This document shows, one piece after another, positions 49,617 to 61,231 of a stretch of DNA of 64,000 nucleotides. Position 1 is the first letter of the stretch; the number at the start of each line of letters is the position of its first letter. Source of the stretch: Auanema rhodensis (taxonomy: Eukaryota; Nematoda; Chromadorea; Rhabditida; Rhabditidae); contig CAXKVF010000091.1 in the NCBI GenBank assembly GCA_964057225.1, positions 1 to 64,000 on the forward strand, read 5' to 3'. A program made the position numbers and the translations under genes. The notes below the pieces were generated by a model, which saw nothing but the letters and a program-made list of their open reading frames with translations, was not told the DNA's origin and did not search any database.

Positions 49617-52600
49617 CGGTTTTCAAAAATTAGATTCCCCATGTCCATATTAGTCTAAAAACAAATTTTTATTGATATTGGTGCATGGTAACCATGACTT
49701 TGAAATTTACGTGAACTTTAATTTATGCTAATTAAATGTACACGTGATGTGCACTTGGTATGTAACTCGCTTCACGTGAAAGATAAAGAGATGCGGTTTT
49801 CAAAATTAGATTCCCCATGTCCATATTAGTCTAAAAACAAATTTTTATTGATATTGGTTCATGGTAACCATGACTTTGAAATTTACGTGAACTTTAATTT
49901 ATGCTAATTAAATGTACACGTGATGTGCACTTGGTATGTAACTCGCTTCACGTGAAAGATAAAGAGATGCGGTTATCAAAATTAGATTCCCCATGTCCAT
50001 ATTAGTCTAAAAACAAATTTTTATTGATATTGGTGCATGGTAACCATGACTTTGAAATTTACGTGAACTTTAATTTATGCTAATTAAATGTACACGTGAT
50101 GTGCACTTGGTATGTAACTCGCTTCACGTGAAAGACAAAGAGATGCGGTTTTCAAAATTAGATTCCCCATGTCCATATTAGTCTAAAAACAAATTTTTAT
50201 TGATATTGCTTCATGGTAACCATGACTTTGAAATTTACGTGAACTTTAATTTATGCTAATTAAATGTACACGTGATGTGCACTTGGTATGTAACTCGCTT
50301 CACGTGAAAGATAAAGAGATGCGGTTTTCAAAATTAGATTCCCCATGTCCATATTAGTCTAAAAACAAATTTTTATTGATTTGGTGCATGGTAACCATGA
50401 CTTTGAAATTTACGTGAACTTTAATTTATGCTAATTAAATGTACACGTGATGTGCTCTTGGTATGTAACTCGCTTCACGTGAAAGATAAAGAGATGCGGT
50501 TTTCAAAATTAGATTCCCCATGTCCATATTAGTCTAAAAACAAATTTTTATTGATATTGCTTCATGGTAACCATGACTTTGAAATTTACGTCAACTTTAA
50601 TTTATGCTAATTAAATGTACACGTGATGTGCACTTGGTATGTAACTCGCTTCACGTGAAAGATGAAGAGATGCGGTTTTCAAAATTAGATTCCCCATGTC
50701 TATATTAGTCTAAAAACAAATTTTTATTGATATTGGTGCATGGTAACCATGACTTTGGAATTTACGTGAACTTTAATTTATGCTAATTAAATGTACACGT
50801 GATGTGCACTTGGTATGTAACTCGCTTCACGTGAAAGATAAAGAGATGCGGTTTTCAAAATTAGATTCCTCATGTCCATATTAGTCTAAAAACAAATTTT
50901 TATTGATATTGGTGCATGTAAACCATGACTTTGAAATTTACGTGAACTTTAATTTATGCTAATTAAATGTACACGTGATGTGCACTTGGTATGTAACTCG
51001 CTTCACGTGAAAGATAAAGAGATGCGGTTTTCAAAATTAGATTCCCCATGTCCATATTAGTCTAAAAACAAATTTTTATTGATATTGCTTCATGGTAACC
51101 ATGACTTTGAAATTTACGTCAACTTTAATTTATGCTAATTAAATGTACACGTGATGTGCACTTGGTATGTAACTCGCTTCACGTGAAAGATGAAGAGATG
51201 CGGTTTTCAAAATTAGATTCCCCATGTCTATATTAGTCTAAAAACAAATTTTTATTGATATTGGTGCATGGTAACCATGACTTTGGAATTTACGTGAACT
51301 TTAATTTATGCTAATTAAATGTACACGTGATGTGCACTTGGTATGTAACTCGCTTCACGTGAAAGATAAAGAGATGCGGTTTTCAAAATTAGATTCCTCA
51401 TGTCCATATTAGTCTAAAAACAAATTTTTATTGATATTGGTGCATGTAAACCATGACTTTGAAATTTACGTGAACTTTAATTTATGCTAATTAAATGTAC
51501 ACGTGATGTGCACTTGGTATGTAACTCGCTTCACGTGAAAGATAAAGAGATGCGATTTTCAAAATTAGATTCCCCATGTCCATATTAGTCTAAAAACAAA
51601 TTTTTATTGATATTGGTGCATGGTAACCATGACTTTGAAATTTACGTGAACTTTAATTTATGCTAATTAAATGTACACGTGATGTGCACTTGGTATGTAA
51701 CTCGCTTCACGTGAAAGATAAAGAGATGCGGTTTTCAAAATTAGATTCCCCATGTCCATATTAGTCTAAAAACAAATTTTTATTGATATTGGTGCATGGT
51801 AACCATGACTTTGAAATTTACGTGAACTTTAATTTATGCTAATTAAATGTACACGTGATGTGCACTTGGTATGTAACTCGCTTCACGTGAAAGATAAAGA
51901 GATGCGGTTTTCAAAATTAGATTCCCCATGTCCATATTAGTCTAAAAACAAATTTTTATTGATATTGCTTCATGGTAACCATGACTTTGAAATTTACGTG
52001 AACTTTAATTTATGCTAATTAAATGTACACGTGATGTGCACTTGGTATGTAACTCGCTTCACGTGAAAGATAAAGAGATGCGGTTTTCAAAATTAGATTC
52101 CCCATGTCCATATTAGTCTAAAAACAAATTTTTATTGATATTGGTGCATGGTAACCATGACTTTGAAATTTACGTGAACTTTAATTTATGCTAATTAAAT
52201 GTACACGTGATGTGCACTTGGTATGTAACTCGCTTCACGTGAAAGATAAAGAGATGCGGTTTTCAAAATTAGATTCCCCATGTCCATTTTAGTCTAAAAA
52301 CAAATTTTTATTGATATTGGTGCATGGTAACCATGACTTTGAAATTTACGTGAACTTTAATTTATGCTAATTAAATGTACACGTGATGTGCACTTGGTAT
52401 GTAACTCGCTTCACGTGAAAGATAAAGAGATGCGGTTTTCAAAATTAGATTCCCCATGTCCATATTAGTCTAAAAACAAATTTTTATTGATATTGGTGCA
52501 TGGTAACCATGACTTTGAAATTTACGTGAACTTTAATTTATGCTAATTAAATGTACACGTGATGTGCACTTGGTATGTAACTCGCTTCACGTGAAAGATA

Positions 52601-55600
52601 AAGAGATGCGGTTTTCAAAATTAGATTCCCCATGTCCATATTAGTCTAAAAACAAATTTTTATTGATATTGGTGCATGGTAACCATGACTTTGAAATTTA
52701 CGTGAACTTTAATTTATGCTAATTAAATGTACACGTGATGTGCACTTGGTATGTAACTCGCTTCACGTGAAAGATAAAGAGATGCGGTTTTCAAAATTAG
52801 ATTCCCCATGTCCATATTAGTCTAAAAACAAATTTTTATTGATATTGGTTCATGGTAACCATGACTTTGAAATTTACGTGAACTTTAATTTATGCTAATT
52901 AAATGTACACGTGATGTGCACTTGGTATGTAACTCGCTTCACGTGAAAGATGAAGAGATGCGGTTTTCAAAATTAGATTCCCCATGTCCATATTAGTCTA
53001 AAAACAAATTTTTATTGATATTGGTGCATGGTAACCATGACTTTGAAATTTACGTGAACTTTAATTTATGCTAATTAAATGTACACGTGATGTGCACTTG
53101 GTATGTAACTCGCTTCACGTGAAAGATAAAGAGATGCGGTTTTCAAAATTAGATTACCCATGTCCATATTAGTCTAAAAACAAATTTTTATTGATATTGG
53201 TGCATGGTAACCATGACTTTGAAATTTTCGTGAACTTTAATTTATGCTAATTAAATTTACACGTGATGTGCACTTGGTATGTAACTCGCTTCACGTGAAA
53301 GATAAAGAGATGCGGTTTTCAAAATTAGATTCCCCATGTCCATATTAGTCTAAAAACAAATTTTTATTGATATTGGTGCATGGTAACCATGACTTTGAAA
53401 TTTACGTGAACTTTAATTTATGCTAATTAAATGTACACGTGATGTGCACTCGGTATGTAACTCGCTTCACGTGAAAGATGAAGAGATGCGGTTTTCAAAA
53501 TTAGATTCCTCATGTCCATATTAGTCTAAAAACAAATTTTTATTGATATTGGTGCATGGTAACCATGACTTTGAAATTTACGTGAACTTTAATTTATGCT
53601 AATTAAATGTACACTTGATGTGCACTTGGTATGTAACTCGCTTCACGTGAAAGATGAAGAGATGCGGTTTTCAAAATTAGATTCCCCATGTCCATATTAG
53701 TCTAAAAACAAATTTTTATTGATATTGGTGTATGGTAACCATGACTTTGAAATTTACGTGAACTTTAATTTATGCTAATTAAATGTACACGTGATGTGCA
53801 CTTGGTATGTAACTCGCTTCACGTGAAAGATAAAGAGATGCGGTTTTCAAAAATTAGATTCCCCATGTCCATATTAGTCTAAAAACAAATTTTTATTGAT
53901 ATTGGTGCATGGTAACCATGACTTTGAAATTTACGTGAACTTTAATTTATGCTAATTAAATGTACACGTGATGTGCACTTGGTATGTAACTCGCTTCACG
54001 TGAAAGATAAAGAGATGCGGTTTTCAAAATTAGATTCCCCATGTCCATATTAGTCTAAAAACAAATTTTTATTGATATTGGTTCATGGTAACCATGACTT
54101 TGAAATTTACGTGAACTTTAATTTATGCTAATTAAATGTACACGTGATGTGCACTTGGTATGTAACTCGCTTCACGTGAAAGATAAAGAGATGCGGTTAT
54201 CAAAATTAGATTCCCCATGTCCATATTAGTCTAAAAACAAATTTTTATTGATATTGGTGCATGGTAACCATGACTTTGAAATTTACGTGAACTTTAATTT
54301 ATGCTAATTAAATGTACACGTGATGTGCACTTGGTATGTAACTCGCTTCACGTGAAAGACAAAGAGATGCGGTTTTCAAAATTAGATTCCCCATGTCCAT
54401 ATTAGTCTAAAAACAAATTTTTATTGATATTGCTTCATGGTAACCATGACTTTGAAATTTACGTGAACTTTAATTTATGCTAATTAAATGTACACGTGAT
54501 GTGCACTTGGTATGTAACTCGCTTCACGTGAAAGATAAAGAGATGCGGTTTTCAAAATTAGATTCCCCATGTCCATATTAGTCTAAAAACAAATTTTTAT
54601 TGATTTGGTGCATGGTAACCATGACTTTGAAATTTACGTGAACTTTAATTTATGCTAATTAAATGTACACGTGATGTGCACTTGGTATGTAACTCGCTTC
54701 ACGTGAAAGATAAAGAGATGCGGTTTTCAAAATTAGATTCCCCATGTCCATATTAGTCTAAAAACAAATTTTTATTGATATTGCTTCATGGTAACCATGA
54801 CTTTGAAATTTACGTCAACTTTAATTTATGCTAATTAAATGTACACGTGATGTGCACTTGGTATGTAACTCGCTTCACGTGAAAGATAAAGAGATGCGGT
54901 TATCAAAATTAGATTCCCCATGTCCATATTAGTCTAAAAACAAATTTTTATTGATATTGGTGCATGGTAACCATGACTTTGAAATTTACGTGAACTTTAA
55001 TTTATGCTAATTAAATGTACACGTGATGTGCACTTGGTATGTAACTCGCTTCACGTGAAAGATAAAGAGATGCGGTTTTCAAAATTAGATTCCCCATGTC
55101 CATATTAGTCTAAAAACAAATTTTTATTGATATTGCTTCATGGTAACCATGACTTTGAAATTTACGTGAACTTTAATTTATGCTAATTAAATGTACACGT
55201 GATGTGCACTTGGTATGTAACTCGCTTCACGTGAAAGATAAAGAGATGCGGTTTTCAAAATTAGATTCCCCATGTCCATATTAGTCTAAAAACAAATTTT
55301 TATTGATTTGGTGCATGGTAACCATGACTTTGAAATTTACGTGAACTTTAATTTATGCTAATTAAATGTACACGTGATGTGCTCTTGGTATGTAACTCGC
55401 TTCACGTGAAAGATAAAGAGATGCGGTTTTCAAAATTAGATTCCCCATGTCCATATTAGTCTAAAAACAAATTTTTATTGATATTGCTTCATGGTAACCA
55501 TGACTTTGAAATTTACGTCAACTTTAATTTATGCTAATTAAATGTACACGTGATGTGCACTTGGTATGTAACTCGCTTCACGTGAAAGATGAAGAGATGC

Positions 55601-55951
55601 GGTTTTCAAAATTAGATTCCCCATGTCTATATTAGTCTAAAAACAAATTTTTATTGATATTGGTGCATGGTAACCATGACTTTGGAATTTACGTGAACTT
55701 TAATTTATGCTAATTAAATGTACACGTGATGTGCACTTGGTATGTAACTCGCTTCACGTGAAAGATAAAGAGATGCGGTTTTCAAAATTAGATTCCTCAT
55801 GTCCATATTAGTCTAAAAACAAATTTTTATTGATATTGGTGCATGTAAACCATGACTTTGAAATTTACGTGAACTTTAATTTATGCTAATTAAATGTACA
55901 CGTGATGTGCACTTGGTATGTAACTCGCTTCACGTGAAAGATAAAGAGATG
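49617..55951. repeat. 24-monomer-offset duplicated block with nested duplications
   Basis: 49617-51024 corresponds to 53841-55951. The shared order is TTTCAAAAATTAG (177 bp), GGTTC, GGTTATCAAAA with AAAGACAAAG, GCTTC, GATTTGG (175 bp), GCTTC with ACGTCAACT, CATGTCTATATT with TTTGGAATT, and TTCCTCAT with GCATGTAAACC. In the left copy the last three monomers are tandemly doubled (50497-51024 and 51025-51552). In the right copy a four-monomer set is doubled instead (54194-54896 and 54897-55599). Confidence 0.75.
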
Positions 55952-58900
55952 CGGTTTTCAAAATTAGATTCCCCATGTCCATATTAGTCTAAAAACAAAT
56001 TTTTATTGATATTGGTGCATGGTAACCATGACTTTGAAATTTACGTGAACTTTAATTTATGCTAATTAAATGTACACGTGATGTGCACTTGGTATGTAAC
56101 TCGCTTCACGTGAAAGATAAAGAGATGCGGTTTTCAAAATTAGATTCCCCATGTCCATATTAGTCTAAAAACAAATTTTTATTGATATTGGTGCATGGTA
56201 ACCATGACTTTGAAATTTACGTGAACTTTAATTTATGCTAATTAAATGTACACGTGATGTGCACTTGGTATGTAACTCGCTTCACGTGAAAGATAAAGAG
56301 ATGCGGTTTTCAAAATTAGATTCCCCATGTCCATATTAGTCTAAAAACAAATTTTTATTGATATTGGTGCATGGTAACCATGACTTTGAAATTTACGTGA
56401 ACTTTAATTTATGCTAATTAAATGTACACGTGATGTGCACTTGGTATGTAACTCGCTTCACGTGAAAGATAAAGAGATGCGGTTTTCAAAATTAGATTCC
56501 CCATGTCCATATTAGTCTAAAAACAAATTTTTATTGATATTGGTGCATGGTAACCATGACTTTGAAATTTACGTGAACTTTAATTTATGCTAATTAAATG
56601 TACACGTGATGTGCACTTGGTATGTAACTCGCTTCACGTGAAAGATGAAGAGATGCGGTTTTCAAAATTAGATTCCCCATGTCCATTTTAGTCTAAAAAC
56701 AAATTTTTATTGATATTGGTGCATGGTAACCATGACTTTGAAATTTACGTGAACTTTAATTTATGCTAATTAAATGTACACGTGATGTGCACTTGGTATG
56801 TAACTCGCTTCACGTGAAAGATAAAGAGATGCGGTTTTCAAAATTAGATTCCCCATGTCCATATTAGTCTAAAAACAAATTTTTATTGATATTGGTGCAT
56901 GGTAACCATGACTTTGAAATTTACGTGAACTTTAATTTATGCTAATTAAATGTACACGTGATGTGCACTTGGTATGTAACTCGCTTCACGTGAAAGATAA
57001 AGAGATGCGGTTTTCAAAATTAGATTCCCCATGTCCATATTAGTCTAAAAACAAATTTTTATTGATATTGGTGCATGGTAACCATGACTTTGAAATTTAC
57101 GTGAACTTTAATTTATGCTAATTAAATGTACACGTGATGTGCACTTGGTATGTAACTCGCTTCACGTGAAAGATAAAGAGATGCGGTTTTCAAAATTAGA
57201 TTCCCCATGTCCATATTAGTCTAAAAACAAATTTTTATTGATATTGGTGCATGGTAACCATGACTTTGAAATTTACGTGAACTTTAATTTATGCTAATTA
57301 AATGTACACGTGATGTGCACTTGGTATGTAACTCGCTTCACGTGAAAGATGAAGAGATGCGGTTTTCAAAATTAGATTCCCCATGTCCATATTAGTCTAA
57401 AAACAAATTTTTATTGATATTGGTGCATGGTAACCATGACTTTGAAATTTACGTGAACTTTAATTTATGCTAATTAAATGTACACGTGATGTGCACTTGG
57501 TATGTAACTCGCTTCACGTGAAAGATAAAGAGATGCGGTTTTCAAAATTAGATTCCCCATGTCCATATTAGTCTAAAAACAAATTTTTATTGATATTGGT
57601 GCATGGTAACCATGACTTTGGAATTTACGTGAACTTTAATTTATGCTAATTAAATGTACACGTGATGTGCACTTGGTATGTAACTCGCTTCACGTGAAAG
57701 ATAAAGAGATGCGGTTTTCAAAATTAGATTCCCCATGTCCATATTAGTCTAAAAACAAATTTTTATTGATATTGGTGCATGTAAACCATGACTTTGAAAT
57801 TTACGTGAACTTTAATTTATGCTAATTAAATGTACACGTGATGTGCACTTGGTATGTAACTCGCTTCACGTGAAAGATAAAGAGATGCGGTTTTCAAAAT
57901 TAGATTCCCCATGTCCATATTAGTCTAAAAACAAATTTTTATTGATATTGGTGCATGGTAACCATGACTTTGAAATTTACGTGAACTTTAATTTATGCTA
58001 ATTAAATGTACACGTGATGTGCACTTGGTATGTAACTCGCTTCACGTGAAAGATAAAGAGATGCGGTTTTCAAAATTAGATTCCCCATGTCCATATTAGT
58101 CTAAAAACAAATTTTTATTGATATTGGTGCATGGTAACCATGACTTTGAAATTTACGTGAACTTTAATTTATGCTAATTAAATGTACACGTGATGTGCAC
58201 TTGGTATGTAACTCGCTTCACGTGAAAGATAAAGAGATGCGGTTTTCAAAATTAGATTCCCCATGTCCATATTAGTCTAAAAACAAATTTTTATTGATAT
58301 TGCTTCATGGTAACCATGACTTTGAAATTTACGTGAACTTTAATTTATGCTAATTAAATGTACACGTGATGTGCACTTGGTATGTAACTCGCTTCACGTG
58401 AAAGATAAAGAGATGCGGTTTTCAAAATTAGATTCCCCATGTCCATATTAGTCTAAAAACAAATTTTTATTGATATTGGTGCATGGTAACCATGACTTTG
58501 AAATTTACGTGAACTTTAATTTATGCTAATTAAATGTACACGTGATGTGCACTTGGTATGTAACTCGCTTCACGTGAAAGATAAAGAGATGCGGTTTTCA
58601 AAATTAGATTCCCCATGTCCATTTTAGTCTAAAAACAAATTTTTATTGATATTGGTGCATGGTAACCATGACTTTGAAATTTACGTGAACTTTAATTTAT
58701 GCTAATTAAATGTACACGTGATGTGCACTTGGTATGTAACTCGCTTCACGTGAAAGATAAAGAGATGCGGTTTTCAAAATTAGATTCCCCATGTCCATAT
58801 TAGTCTAAAAACAAATTTTTATTGATATTGGTGCATGGTAACCATGACTTTGAAATTTACGTGAACTTTAATTTATGCTAATTAAATGTACACGTGATGT

Positions 58901-60175
58901 GCACTTGGTATGTAACTCGCTTCACGTGAAAGATAAAGAGATGCGGTTTTCAAAATTAGATTCCCCATGTCCATATTAGTCTAAAAACAAATTTTTATTG
59001 ATATTGGTGCATGGTAACCATGACTTTGAAATTTACGTGAACTTTAATTTATGCTAATTAAATGTACACGTGATGTGCACTTGGTATGTAACTCGCTTCA
59101 CGTGGAAGATAAAGAGATGCGGTTTTCAAAATTAGATTCCCTATGTCCATATTAGTCTAAAAACAAATTTTTATTGATATTGGTGCATGGTAACCATGAC
59201 TTTGAAATTTACGTGAACTTTAATTTATGCTAATTAAATGTACACGTGATGTGCACTTGGTATGTAACTCGCTTCACGTTAAAGATAAAGAGATGCGGTT
59301 TTCAAAATTAGATTCCCCATGTCCATATTAGTCTAAAAACAAATTTTTATTGATATTGGTGCATGGTAACCATGACTTTGAAATTTACGTGAACTTTAAT
59401 TTATGCTAATTAAATGTACACGTGATGTGCACTTGGTATGTAACTCGCTTCACGTGAAAGATAAAGAGATTCGGTTTTCAAAATTATATTCCCCATGTCC
59501 ATATTAGTCTAAAAACAAATTTTTATTGATATTGGTGCATGGTAACCATGACTTTGAAATTTACGTGAACTTTAATTTATGCTAATTAAATGTACACGTG
59601 ATGTGCACTTGGTATGTAACTCGCTTCACGTGAAAGATAAAGAGATGCGGTTTTCAAAATTAGATTCCCCATGTCCATATTAGTCTAAAAACAAATTTTT
59701 ATTGATATTGGTGCATGGTAACCATGACTTTGAAATTTACGTGAACTTTAATTTATGCTAATTAAATGTACACGTGATGTGCACTTGGTATGTAACTCGC
59801 TTCACGTGAAAGATAAAGAGATGCGGTTTTCAAAATTAGATTCCCCATGTCCATATTAGTCTAAAAACAAATTTTTATTGATATTGGTGCATGGTAACCA
59901 TGACTTTGAAATTTACGTGAACTTTAATTTATGCTAATTAAATGTACACGTGATGTGCACTTGGTATGTAACTCGCTTCACGTGAAAGATAAAGAGATGC
60001 GGTTTTCAAAATTAGATTCCCCATGTCCATATTAGTCTAAAAACAAATTTTTATTGATATTGGTGCATGGTAACCATGACTTTGAAATTTACGTGAACTT
60101 TAATTTATGCTAATTAAATGTACACGTGATGTGCACTTGGTATGTAACTCGCTTCACGTGAAAGATAAAGAGATG

Positions 60176-61231
60176 CGGTTTTCAAAATTAGATTCCCCAT
60201 GTCCATATTAGTCTAAAAACAAATTTTTATTGATATTGGTGCATGGTAACCATGACTTTGAACTTTACGTGAACTTTAATTTATGCTAATTAAATGTACA
60301 CTTGATGTGCACTCGGTATGTAACTCGCTTCACGTGAAAGATAAAGAGATGCGGTTTTCAAAATTAGATTCCCCATGTCCATATTAGTCTAAAAACAAAT
60401 TTTTATTGATATTGGTGCATGGTAACCATGACTTTGAAATTTACGTGAACTTTAATTTATGCTAATTAAATGTACACTTGATGTGCACTCGGTATGTAAC
60501 TCGCTTCACGTGAAAGATAAAGAGATGCGGTTTTCAAAATTAGATTCCCCATGTCCATATTAATCTAAAAACAAATTTTTATTGATATTGGTGCATGGTA
60601 ACCATGACTTTGAAATTTACGTGAACTTTAATTTATGCTAATTAAATGTACACGTGATGTGCACTTGGTATGTAACTCGCTTCACGTGAAAGATGAAGAG
60701 ATGCGGTTTTCAAAATTAGATTACCCATGTCCATATTAGTCTAAAAACAAATTTTTATTGATATTGGTTCATGGTAACCATGACTTTGAAATTTTCGTGA
60801 ACTTTAATTTATGCTAATTAAATGTACACGTGATGTGCACTTGGTATGTAACTCGCTTCACGTGAAAGATAAAGAGATGCGGTTTTCAAAATTAGATTCC
60901 CCATGTCCATATTAGTCTAAAAACAAATTTTTATTGATATTGGTGCATGGTAACCATGACTTTGAACTTTACGTGAACTTTAATTTATGCTAATTAAATG
61001 TACACTTGATGTGCACTCGGTATGTAACTCGCTTCACGTGAAAGATAAAGAGATGCGGTTTTCAAAATTAGATTCCCCATGTCCATATTAGTCTAAAAAC
61101 AAATTTTTATTGATATTGGTGCATGGTAACCATGACTTTGAAATTTACGTGAACTTTAATTTATGCTAATTAAATGTACACTTGATGTGCACTCGGTATG
61201 TAACTCGCTTCACGTGAAAGATAAAGAGATG
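60176..61231. repeat. Four-monomer repeat with AACTTT/ACTTGATG/ACTCGG marks
   Basis: Monomers 60176 and 60352 recur as 60880 and 61056 (704 bp apart). The first of each pair has TTTGAACTTTACG, and both have ACACTTGATG and CACTCGGTATG. The intervening monomer at 60704 has TTACCCATG and AATTTTCG, marks that also occur together near 53155 and 61953. Confidence 0.7.
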
